Of a stretch of 5,969 nt of DNA, positions 1 through 5,374 are shown piece after piece. The stretch covers positions 2,573 through 8,541 of the forward strand of contig PLNO01000059.1 of NCBI GenBank assembly GCA_003141795.1, given 5' to 3'. The number at the start of each line of letters is the position of its first letter. Position 1 is the stretch's first letter. This DNA comes from Spirochaetaceae bacterium. GTDB lineage: Bacteria > Spirochaetota > Spirochaetia > SZUA-6 > Fen-1364. A model generated the notes under the pieces. It ran no database searches. It worked only from the letters and a program-made list of their open reading frames with translations, and was not told the origin of the DNA. Both the position numbers and the translations under genes were made by a program.

Positions 1-231
1 AAGGAGTGCACCGAGCCGTTCATCGTTGGTGATCCCGACCAGGCTGATCCAGATCTGGCGCTTCCACGAGTAGAAGCTGTCGGCGAGGATCGTGGCCTCG
101 CCCTCCAGCTCCCGCCCGGCGTCGGCGAGGTCCGCGCGGCGCGTGACGTTCGTGACGAGGAGCACGGAGAGAACCGCCTGCACGGCAATGACTCCGACGA
201 AAAACAGGAGCGTCTTCGTGAAGAGCTTCAT
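1..231 (-). CDS. Membrane-anchored, probably sensory protein (N-terminal fragment, runs off left edge)
   Basis: An ATG at 231-229 opens a frame of 77 codons with no stop up to the window edge. The product starts MKLFTKTLLFFVGVIAVQAV: a short positively charged start, then a hydrophobic helix at about residues 6-26 (uncleaved anchor or signal sequence). A polar region follows, beginning NVTRRADLADAGRELEGEA, which looks like an extracytoplasmic sensor stretch. A helix followed by such a region is typical of histidine kinases, chemoreceptors and GGDEF or HD-GYP proteins, but no output domain is visible, so the class is open. The start lies 20 bases after the ATPase stop, so co-transcription with the transporter is likely. 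The ribosome site is weak: GGGAAG sits about 13 bases upstream. A TTG four codons earlier is a possible alternative start. A coding region is likely; the sensory role is inferred. Confidence 0.6.
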   Translation of the reverse strand, partial: MKLFTKTLLFFVGVIAVQAVLSVLLVTNVTRRADLADAGRELEGEATILADSFYSWKRQIWISLVGITNDERLGALL

Positions 232-251
232 ACCGCGCTGCAAGCTTCCCG

Positions 252-1004
252 CTATTTTTCCACCGTCTCCGCCCCGACGATGAGGCTCACGACCTCGTCG
301 GCGTTCGTTTCGCGAGTGATCAGCTCCGCCACTTTCTCCCCACGGCGCATGATGACAAGCCGGTCCGCGACGGAGAACACGTCGTGCATCTGGTGGCTGA
401 TCACCAGGACGCCGATCCCGTGCGACTTCAGGCGGTTGACCAGGTCGAGGACTTTCTTCTGCTCCGCCACGCCCAGGGCGGCGGTCGGCTCGTCCATGAT
501 GAGGAACTTCGCGTCCCAGTAGATCGAGCGGGAAATCGCCACGGCCTGACGCTGCCCGCCCGACAGGGCCCGGATCTTGTTCCGCAGCGACGGGATGAGG
601 ATGTCCAGCTTCTCGAGCACCCGACGACTTTCCTCGAACATGTAGTCGTGGTCGAGCACGGAGAGGATCCCGAGCATCTTCTTCATCTTCTCCCTGCCCA
701 GGAAGATGTTCGCCGGCGTGTTGAGGTTCTCCGCCAGTGCGAGGTCCTGGTAGATCGTCTCTATTCCCATGGCCAGGGCGTCCATCGGAGAGGAAATCTC
801 CACCTCTTTGCCCTGGAACAGGACCTTCCCCTCGTCGGCACGGTGCACGCCGGAAACCACCTTGATGAGGGTGCTCTTCCCCGCCCCGTTGTCGCCGAGA
901 AGACCGACCACCTCCCCGGCGTTCACACCCATGCTGACGTTGTTCACGGCGGTCAAACCACCGAACCTCTTGACGATGTTGCGGACTTCGAGAACGTACC
1001 CCAT
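252..1004 (-). CDS. Sugar-type (CUT2/FrcA-like) ABC transporter ATP-binding protein, single domain
   Basis: This 250-residue cytoplasmic ATPase should power import through the two permeases encoded just upstream. All ABC motifs are visible: Walker A GDNGAGKST (residues 37-45), Q-loop glutamine at 86 in IYQDLAL, signature LSGGQ (147-151), Walker B FLIMDE (167-172) with the catalytic Glu at 172, and the switch His at 204 in VISHQ. The sequence resembles one half of RbsA-type proteins, but those are fused tandem ABC domains of about 500 residues. A single domain of this size matches FrcA-like members and implies a homodimer. The ATG at 1004 is 3 bases after the preceding permease stop and has a strong Shine-Dalgarno sequence, so translation is probably coupled. 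Stop codon TAG. The family is certain; the substrate is unknown. Confidence 0.95.
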   Translation of the reverse strand: MGYVLEVRNIVKRFGGLTAVNNVSMGVNAGEVVGLLGDNGAGKSTLIKVVSGVHRADEGKVLFQGKEVEISSPMDALAMGIETIYQDLALAENLNTPANIFLGREKMKKMLGILSVLDHDYMFEESRRVLEKLDILIPSLRNKIRALSGGQRQAVAISRSIYWDAKFLIMDEPTAALGVAEQKKVLDLVNRLKSHGIGVLVISHQMHDVFSVADRLVIMRRGEKVAELITRETNADEVVSLIVGAETVEK

Positions 1005-1007
1005 CAG

Positions 1008-2060
1008 CTAGTCCTCCTTGTGAATCAACTCGGGGAAGAACTGGTCTATCAGGACGGCGAAAATGAGGATGACTCCCACGGCTATGAACTTGTCGAACGT
1101 GGGAACCCCGGCCATGCGAAGCCCCGTTTCGAGGACCGAGAGGATGAGGCACCCCAGAATCGTTCCCCAGACGGTGCCCGCCCCCCCGTAGAGGCTCGCA
1201 CCGCCAATGACCACCCCGACGATGGCGTCGAGGAGATACGAGGTGCCTGCGTCCGGCTTCCCCGTGATGTACTCCAGCATGTAGATGATGCCCGCCAGGC
1301 TCGCGAAGAAGGCCGAAAGGGCGTAGATGACCAGGTAGTGTCTGCGTGTGTTGATTCCCGCCCGGGTTGCCGCGTCCTCATTGCCCCCGATGGCGTACGT
1401 GTGGCGGCCGAAGCGCGTGCGGTTCAGGACGAAGGCGGCCACGATCACCACGATCGCGGTGATCACGAGCATGCTCGGGAGGATCTCGACAACGCGCGTG
1501 CCGCGGACCACCTCGGGCCGTGTAAAGAACGAGAGACCCTTCCCCTTCGCCCAGTAGAGGAAGTAGCTGTTTCCGATCACGTTGGCAAGGTCGGGCACGT
1601 TCTTGGTTTCACCACCGCCGCTGAGCAGGAGGGAGATCCCGAAAACGATGCCGCCCGTGGCGAAGGTGGCGAGAAAGGCGGGGACCCGCAGCCGTCCGAC
1701 CAGGAAGCCGCTGAGGAGCCCCGGAAGGAGGCCGATGATCATGGTGGCCGCGATGGCAAGCACTATGGCCGCTGCCGGTGACAACCCGAGTGAGACCATC
1801 CCGGTGACGAGCCGTGCCGAGATGACCGCTGAGAAGCCCATGAGGAAACCGACGGAGAGATCGATGCCCCCCGTGACGATGACGAAGGTCTCCGCCGTGG
1901 CCAGGAGGAAAAGCGAGGTCCCGTAGAAAAGCACGATCTGGATGCCGTTCAGGCTGAAGAAGCCCTGCCCGACGATGCTGAAAACGACGAACTCCAGAGC
2001 GAGGAACAGAACCGCCCAACGCTGCCCGACGAACGTCACGAATCCGCTTTTCTTGATCAT
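1008..2060 (-). CDS. RbsC-family sugar ABC transporter permease (second of a pair)
   Basis: This 350-residue polytopic inner-membrane protein of the BPD_transp_2 family should form half of the translocation pore. Hydrophobic segments lie at roughly residues 15-32, 43-62, 66-82, 95-122, 129-147, 196-211, 245-262, 277-290, 297-315 and 325-341. Family hallmarks are GGIDLSVG (64-71), the cytoplasmic coupling region GRHTYAIGGNEDAATRAGI (218-236), and GGASLYGGAG (286-295). An unusually long, probably periplasmic loop (about 148-195, containing IGNSYFLYW) makes it longer than E. coli RbsC (321 residues). It is a diverged paralogue of the adjacent permease. The ATG at 2060 follows AAGGAG by 6 bases and lies 19 bases after the upstream stop. 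Stop codon TAG. Heterodimer formation is inferred from the paired genes. Confidence 0.94.
   Translation of the reverse strand: MIKKSGFVTFVGQRWAVLFLALEFVVFSIVGQGFFSLNGIQIVLFYGTSLFLLATAETFVIVTGGIDLSVGFLMGFSAVISARLVTGMVSLGLSPAAAIVLAIAATMIIGLLPGLLSGFLVGRLRVPAFLATFATGGIVFGISLLLSGGGETKNVPDLANVIGNSYFLYWAKGKGLSFFTRPEVVRGTRVVEILPSMLVITAIVVIVAAFVLNRTRFGRHTYAIGGNEDAATRAGINTRRHYLVIYALSAFFASLAGIIYMLEYITGKPDAGTSYLLDAIVGVVIGGASLYGGAGTVWGTILGCLILSVLETGLRMAGVPTFDKFIAVGVILIFAVLIDQFFPELIHKED
1012..1019 (-). promoter_or_regulatory. Strong Shine-Dalgarno of the ATPase gene, overlapping the permease end
   Basis: The minus strand reads AAGGAGGA, 7 bases before the ATPase ATG. It lies within the last codons of the second permease (His-Lys-Glu-Asp-stop). 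This fixes the ATPase start at 1004 and points to translational coupling. Confidence 0.85.
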
Positions 2061-2066
2061 GTCGCG

Positions 2067-2072
2067 CTCCTT
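2067..2072 (-). promoter_or_regulatory. Shine-Dalgarno of the second permease
   Basis: The minus strand reads AAGGAG in the 19-base gap between the two permease genes, 6 bases before the ATG at 2060. It supports that start. Confidence 0.75.
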
Positions 2073-2079
2073 GTCCGTC

Positions 2080-3180
2080 TCAGAACAGATCGGGGAAAAG
2101 CTGGTCCACCACGATCGCCATGATAAGGATGACTCCGGTTGCGATGAAGCGGTAGAAGGTCTCGACCCCGGAGAGGGTGAGGCCGTTGGCCATCACGCTG
2201 ATGATGAACACACCGATCAGGGAGGACATGATCCTCCCCTTGCCGCCGTTCAGGCTCGCCCCTCCGATGATCACCGCCGCGATCGCGAACAGCTCAAGAT
2301 TCGTGCCCATGGGGACGAAGTTGCCCTGACCGGTCTGAAAAACCCACACGATGCCGGCCAGCCCCGAGAGCAGTGCGGAGAGGACATAGACGCGCATGAG
2401 GTGCTTGCGCGTGTCGATGCCCGCCCGGGTCGCCGCATCCATGCTGCCACCGATGGCGTAGGTGTGCTGCCCGAAACGCGTGTTCTTCAGGAGGTGCCAG
2501 AGGATCACGAGGAACACCAGGGTCAGGATGAGGGAGTTCGGGAAAAGCCGCACCATGTCCTTGATCTGCGGCCCGGTCGTTCCCACGGGCGGCGCGAAGA
2601 AGCTCGTCGCGTGCAGGGCGGGGTTATAATAGTAAATATAGCCGTTTCCGATCCCCGTCAGCTGCGGGGGAAGAAATGCGATGGGGAAACCTCCGTCGCT
2701 CGCGTGCAGCGTGATGCCGTAGGCCACGCCGAGCACGCCGAGGGTGGCGATGAAGGGCGGCACCCGGAATCGGGAGACGAGCAAACCGCTGGCCAGGCCG
2801 CATGCGAGACTTGCGGCGAGGCCCGCTACGATCCCCAGTGCGATCGCCACACCGGCAGGCCAATGCACGCCGAACTGCGTAGCGTACAGATCGCGCATCA
2901 CCCCCGCGCACACGATGGTGGCGAGCCCCATCACGTAGCCCACCGACAGATCGATTCCCTTGGCGATGATGACGAATGTTTCTGCAAAAGCGAGCAGCAG
3001 GGAGGTGGTGGCGGAATAGATGATGGTCTGGATGTTGGAGACCGTGAAGAAGTTCTTCCCCGTAAAGAAGAATACGACGATCATGACCAGGAGGAAAAAG
3101 AGGGCCCAGTTCCGCCCGAAAACCGCAAAGGCGTGGGATTGGCTGAGCTTCCGCGCCCTAAGCAGAGTAGTATCTGACAT
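2080..3180 (-). CDS. RbsC-family sugar ABC transporter permease (first of a pair)
   Basis: This 366-residue polytopic inner-membrane permease of the BPD_transp_2 family should be the partner of the next gene's product. Hydrophobic segments lie at roughly residues 25-41, 53-73, 76-95, 108-135, 141-159, 216-231, 263-281, 297-311, 318-336 and 345-363. The hallmarks are GIDLSVG (75-81), GQHTYAIGGSMDAATRAGI (237-255) and GGASLNGGKG (307-316). As in its partner, the probable periplasmic loop between about residues 159 and 214 is long and holds IGNGYIYYY, the counterpart of IGNSYFLYW. The N-terminal 20 or so residues are polar and cytoplasmic. The ATG at 3180 is preceded by GAGG with a 9-base spacer. 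The gene lies 98 bases after the end of the restored binding-protein frame. Stop codon TGA, 19 bases before the second permease. The family is certain; the substrate is not identifiable. Confidence 0.94.
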   Translation of the reverse strand: MSDTTLLRARKLSQSHAFAVFGRNWALFFLLVMIVVFFFTGKNFFTVSNIQTIIYSATTSLLLAFAETFVIIAKGIDLSVGYVMGLATIVCAGVMRDLYATQFGVHWPAGVAIALGIVAGLAASLACGLASGLLVSRFRVPPFIATLGVLGVAYGITLHASDGGFPIAFLPPQLTGIGNGYIYYYNPALHATSFFAPPVGTTGPQIKDMVRLFPNSLILTLVFLVILWHLLKNTRFGQHTYAIGGSMDAATRAGIDTRKHLMRVYVLSALLSGLAGIVWVFQTGQGNFVPMGTNLELFAIAAVIIGGASLNGGKGRIMSSLIGVFIISVMANGLTLSGVETFYRFIATGVILIMAIVVDQLFPDLF

Positions 3181-3207
3181 TCGCTGTTTCCTCGCTCTCC
3201 TGGTGAG

Positions 3208-3235
3208 TGTATAGCACGTTCGTGATTTCCCTCAA
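3208..3235 (-). promoter_or_regulatory. Weak internal promoter candidate before the permease genes
   Basis: The minus strand has TTGAGG (3235-3230), a 16-base spacer, then TATACA (3213-3208). Each hexamer matches 4 of 6 sigma-70 consensus bases. It lies between the intra-operon hairpin and the first permease start. A CACGAACGTG inverted repeat (3215-3224) lies in the spacer. The match is weak and could be chance. Confidence 0.2.
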
Positions 3236-3239
3236 TATC

Positions 3240-3264
3240 GAGGGCCGGCCGCAGGCCGGCCCTC
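3240..3264 (-). repeat. Intra-operon GC-rich stem-loop after the binding-protein gene
   Basis: Bases 3240-3250 (GAGGGCCGGCC) and 3254-3264 (GGCCGGCCCTC) are perfectly complementary, giving an 11-bp stem with a 3-base loop. It begins 14 bases after the final TAG of the binding-protein frame. No T-run follows on either strand, so it is not a classical intrinsic terminator. Stem-loops at this place in binding-protein-dependent transporter operons are known to protect the upstream message from 3' exonucleases or to cause partial termination. That would keep the binding protein in excess over the permeases. The structure is seen; the role is inferred. Confidence 0.75.
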
Positions 3265-3278
3265 TGAGAATGGAAGAG

Positions 3279-3389
3279 CTATTTCTTATAGATCCACTGC
3301 TGCATGTCGGGGCTGTCCACATTGTCCTTGGTGAAGAAACCGAAACCAGGAACGACCTTCTTGGGCACTGCAACGCCCTGAGTGATGAA
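3279..3389 (-). pseudogene. Stranded C-terminal coding segment of the sugar-binding protein, beyond an in-frame TAG
   Basis: Directly after the TAG at 3390-3392 the same frame stays open for 36 codons, starting FITQGVAVPKKVVPGFGFFT and ending QQWIYKK, then TAG at 3279-3281. The end (NVDSPDMQQWIYK) looks like the usual C-terminus of ribose-type binding proteins. In those proteins it forms the last strand and hinge crossover of the second lobe. With this part the protein would be 331 residues, a normal length. The segment has no start codon with a ribosome site of its own, so it can only be translated by readthrough or if the TAG is a sequencing error. Confidence 0.8.
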
Positions 3390-4274
3390 CTAGAAGGCCC
3401 AATCAACGGCGAGAGAGCCGATCTCAGCGGGCTTCTGGGCCAGGACGAGGTCGACCTGTCCTGCCTTCAAGGCCTGGATGAGGGTCTCGGTGGCGTCCCA
3501 TGAGGCGATCTTCACCGCGCCGGTGAGGCCGGCGTTCACGACTGCCTGGTAGGCGCCCTGGGAGGTGAACACGTTGGCGCCGAAGACGCCCACGATGTCC
3601 GGGTCCTTCTGGAGGGCCGCGGCGACCTGGTCCATGGCCTTCTGCTGCACGTCCATGCTGTAGTCGACGCCGACGAAGGTCATGTTGGGGAACTCTGCGA
3701 TCCCCGCCTTGAACCCGTTCAAGCGGCCCTGGACGGAGGAAACGCCCGGGTTCGTGTTCTCCATGAACACCTTGCCCTTTTCGCCGACGAGCTTGGCCAG
3801 GTGCTCCGCAACCTGCTTGCCGCCGAGCTCATTGTCCGTCCCGATGAATGCCAGGGGGAAGGAGTAGTTGCTGGCCTTGGAGTAGTCGCCGTCTCCGAGG
3901 AACGTGTCCACGGTGATGATCTGCACGCCGCTGTCGTAGATCTTCTTCAGCGGTGCCACCAGAGCGTCGACTGCGGTCGGCGCGATGAGAAGGACGTCGA
4001 TCCCGCCCTTGGCCATCATTGCCTCGAGGATGGGAACCTGCTTCGCGGGACCCCATTCGGTGGGGTAGTCAGCGATGATCACGTTCACGCCGAGCTCTTT
4101 GGCCTTGGCGCGTATTCCCCTCTCCATCGTGAAATAGAAGGGATCCGCGATCCCGGGCATGAACGCGACGGTTACCGTCTTGCTCTTCTTCTCCGTCGTG
4201 CCATTCGCGAACATGGGCGACGCGACGAGCAGGACGAGGAAGAGTGCGAAGACAAATGACAGTGTCCTTTTCAT
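3390..4274 (-). CDS. Periplasmic sugar-binding protein of a CUT2/ribose-type ABC transporter, ended early by TAG
   Basis: As written the frame gives 294 residues. MKRTLSFVFALFLVLLVASP is a signal peptide, probably cut after MFA (residue 23); there is no lipobox Cys. FANGTTE-type ends are common in spirochaete binding proteins. The mature part is a Peripla_BP_4 (RbsB-like) fold starting TVTVAFMPGIADPFYFTMERG, with IAPTAVDAL (97-105), TVDTF (121-125), the hinge-side GRLNGFKAGI (183-192; the Arg usually contacts sugar) and ASWDATE (257-263; the Asp sits where ligand is usually held). The frame stops at AVDWAF, about 36 residues short of the family's normal end, and the missing part lies directly downstream in frame. 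A truncated form would lack the last hinge strand and probably misfold. AGGAGG sits 5 bases before the ATG. The fold is certain; the ligand is unknown. Confidence 0.9.
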   Translation of the reverse strand: MKRTLSFVFALFLVLLVASPMFANGTTEKKSKTVTVAFMPGIADPFYFTMERGIRAKAKELGVNVIIADYPTEWGPAKQVPILEAMMAKGGIDVLLIAPTAVDALVAPLKKIYDSGVQIITVDTFLGDGDYSKASNYSFPLAFIGTDNELGGKQVAEHLAKLVGEKGKVFMENTNPGVSSVQGRLNGFKAGIAEFPNMTFVGVDYSMDVQQKAMDQVAAALQKDPDIVGVFGANVFTSQGAYQAVVNAGLTGAVKIASWDATETLIQALKAGQVDLVLAQKPAEIGSLAVDWAF

Positions 4275-4279
4275 GAATG

Positions 4280-4285
4280 CCTCCT
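4280..4285 (-). promoter_or_regulatory. Shine-Dalgarno of the binding-protein gene
   Basis: The minus strand reads AGGAGG, 5 bases before the ATG at 4274. It is a perfect anti-16S match, fitting high expression of a binding protein. Confidence 0.85.
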
Positions 4286-4348
4286 CTCAGAAATGGGACT
4301 GGTCAACGACCGCGCTTACGGACGCAAGGAACGTGCCATCAGCTGCTC

Positions 4349-4366
4349 CCCTGTCACCAAACAGGG
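4349..4366 (-). promoter_or_regulatory. Inverted repeat in the transporter leader (candidate operator or RNA hairpin)
   Basis: CCCTGT (4349-4354) and ACAGGG (4361-4366) form a perfect 6-base inverted repeat with a 6-base centre. It lies just downstream of the candidate promoter's expected start point, where a repressor would block transcription. The half-site CCTGT recurs at 4477-4488 and as ACAGG at 4497-4501. No T-run follows, so it is not a terminator. Confidence 0.4.
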
Positions 4367-4387
4367 CAAGTCGTTCCTATAACTGGA

Positions 4388-4417
4388 ATTACAAGCATGA
4401 GGGATTCTTCTGGACAA
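4388..4417 (-). promoter_or_regulatory. Candidate sigma-70 promoter of the transporter operon
   Basis: On the minus strand TTGTCC (4417-4412, 4 of 6 consensus) is followed by an 18-base spacer and TGTAAT (4393-4388, 5 of 6). Transcription would begin near 4381, giving a leader of about 105 bases before the binding-protein ATG. This is the best hexamer pair I found by eye in the 267-base gap. It has not been scored. Confidence 0.4.
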
Positions 4418-4445
4418 AGGAGGATCGCACTCGACGTCCCAGGAT

Positions 4446-4501
4446 TGGATAGCAGGGTATCCAGTTACTGGGTGCTCCTGTATACAGGAGGTGGATACAG
4501 G
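4446..4501. repeat. Cluster of overlapping palindromes between pilZ and the transporter operon
   Basis: The core is a perfect 16-bp palindrome, CTCCTGTATACAGGAG (4475-4490). Its TGTATACA centre resembles operators of GntR/FadR-type repressors. Next to it lie CCAGTTACTGG (4461-4471), an inverted repeat GGATA/TATCC (4447-4451 and 4458-4462), and GTATCC (4457-4462) complementary to GGATAC (4493-4498), which brackets the palindrome. A further ACAGG half-site lies at 4497-4501. The cluster lies upstream of the candidate promoter and 40 or more bases after the pilZ stop. It could be an operator array, or the RNA end of the pilZ message. It lacks the T-run of an intrinsic terminator. Confidence 0.5.
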
Positions 4502-4541
4502 GGAGCCTGCCAGCGGGCACCGGTCAGCGACGAACGAGTGC

Positions 4542-5324
4542 TCAGCCGGAATTGCTCTTCACGAACTCCGCCAGCTCGTCCTGCAGGGCGTTGAAAATGA
4601 ACCGGTGGATCTTGATCCGAGGCTCCTCGGGAAGAGGACTGTCGAACATGAAAAGGCTGCGATCGGGCTGGTCGCGCATCGCACCGACGAATGTGCCCGA
4701 AACGCGGCACAGGGTGCCCCTCATCCGTAGCTGCACGTCGGTGAGCAGCGAGTTCGGCTTGATGTTCACCGCATCATCGAAACGGAAGGCCATGCCCGCC
4801 ACGCTGATGTCCAGGATGCTCCCCGTGTGGAAGGTTTCCTTGATATTCACGTTGAAAGTGGCCTTCTGGTTGTCCAGACAACGGGCGCGCACGTACCGTC
4901 GCCTGCCTCGCGCTTCATTCGCTTCCAATGTCTTGAGGATGATCCTCTTGCCTTCGGCAAGGCCGAGCTTCAGCTGGATGAAGCCGCAGGGAATCATGAG
5001 CTCCATCAGGTACTTGTGGGCGAGCTCGGGGTTGGGGTTGTACGTCATGATCCCCAGGCGTGTGGAAGCGGTCTCCGGTGCATCAATGAGATGGCGTATC
5101 CACGCCTCCCACTGGAGCTCGCGCAGGCCTTCGTCGATGTTCACGAAGACGATGGATCCCGGCCATGCGGCAGCCACCCTGGCGGCGGCTTCGTGGTCCC
5201 TGATGCAGTAGATCTCGTATTCGTTCTCGAGAATCTCGACGAGGAGCTCCTCGTTCAGGACGCTGTGCGGGTACAGAAAAAAGACCTTGCGCCCTCGGGC
5301 GGCGATTATTTCGTCTGTCGTCAT
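4542..5324 (-). CDS. PilZ-domain (c-di-GMP-binding) protein with a receiver-like N-terminal half
   Basis: This 260-residue soluble protein has no signal peptide or membrane segment. The N-terminal half (about 12-130) alternates hydrophobic strands and helices (KVFFLYPH, EYEIYCIRD, GSIVFVNID, RLGIMTYNP), like a degenerate receiver or flavodoxin-like fold. I see no convincing phospho-acceptor Asp pocket. The C-terminal half is a PilZ domain: RRRYVR (141-146) contains RxxxR (Arg142, Arg146), and DISVAG (172-177) gives the D-x-S-x-x-G motif. Both c-di-GMP contact motifs are intact. Proteins of this layout occur in spirochaetes, where PilZ proteins affect motility. The ATG at 5324 is preferred because GGGGAG lies 4 bases before it; a GTG at 5336 in the same frame would add four residues. 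It lies 50 bases after the aminotransferase, so the two may be co-transcribed. Stop codon TGA; no clear terminator follows. Confidence 0.85.
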   Translation of the reverse strand: MTTDEIIAARGRKVFFLYPHSVLNEELLVEILENEYEIYCIRDHEAAARVAAAWPGSIVFVNIDEGLRELQWEAWIRHLIDAPETASTRLGIMTYNPNPELAHKYLMELMIPCGFIQLKLGLAEGKRIILKTLEANEARGRRRYVRARCLDNQKATFNVNIKETFHTGSILDISVAGMAFRFDDAVNIKPNSLLTDVQLRMRGTLCRVSGTFVGAMRDQPDRSLFMFDSPLPEEPRIKIHRFIFNALQDELAEFVKSNSG

Positions 5325-5374
5325 CGCGCTCCCCACGAACCGTCTACAGCGGGCCTGTTCGGCGGGCTGCCACG

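Noticed and set aside
384..1781. A 465-codon plus-strand open frame
   Set aside because: It lies antisense to the ATPase and the second permease, both of which have complete family motifs. Its product is low-complexity (rich in His, Asp, Glu, Arg) with no recognisable domain, as expected for the shadow of GC-rich genes.
2625..2630. TATAAT on the plus strand in an AT-rich patch inside the first permease
   Set aside because: The patch simply encodes the Tyr/Ile/Asn run YIYYYN of the permease loop, and no plus-strand gene lies downstream.
1942..3177. A 411-codon plus-strand open frame
   Set aside because: It is antisense to the first permease. Its composition is strongly charged and His/Asp-rich, with no motif and no ribosome site. 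It is a shadow of hydrophobic codons.
3390..3392. UAG as a pyrrolysine codon
   Set aside because: TAG ends several other genes here as a normal stop, sugar-binding proteins are not known to contain pyrrolysine, and no supporting genes are visible. Mutation or sequencing error is simpler.
4298..4471. ACTGG repeated at 4298, 4382 and 4467, about 84-85 bases apart
   Set aside because: A 5-base word occurring three times in 170 bases is easily chance, and the flanking bases are not conserved. Only the 4467 copy is part of a palindrome.
4552..5211. A 219-codon plus-strand open frame opposite the PilZ gene
   Set aside because: The opposite strand encodes intact PilZ motifs, while this frame yields no recognisable domain.
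5325..5374. A terminator or promoter between the aminotransferase and pilZ
   Set aside because: The 50-base gap has only short GC-rich direct repeats (GCCCGC), no stem with a T-run and no convincing promoter hexamers.
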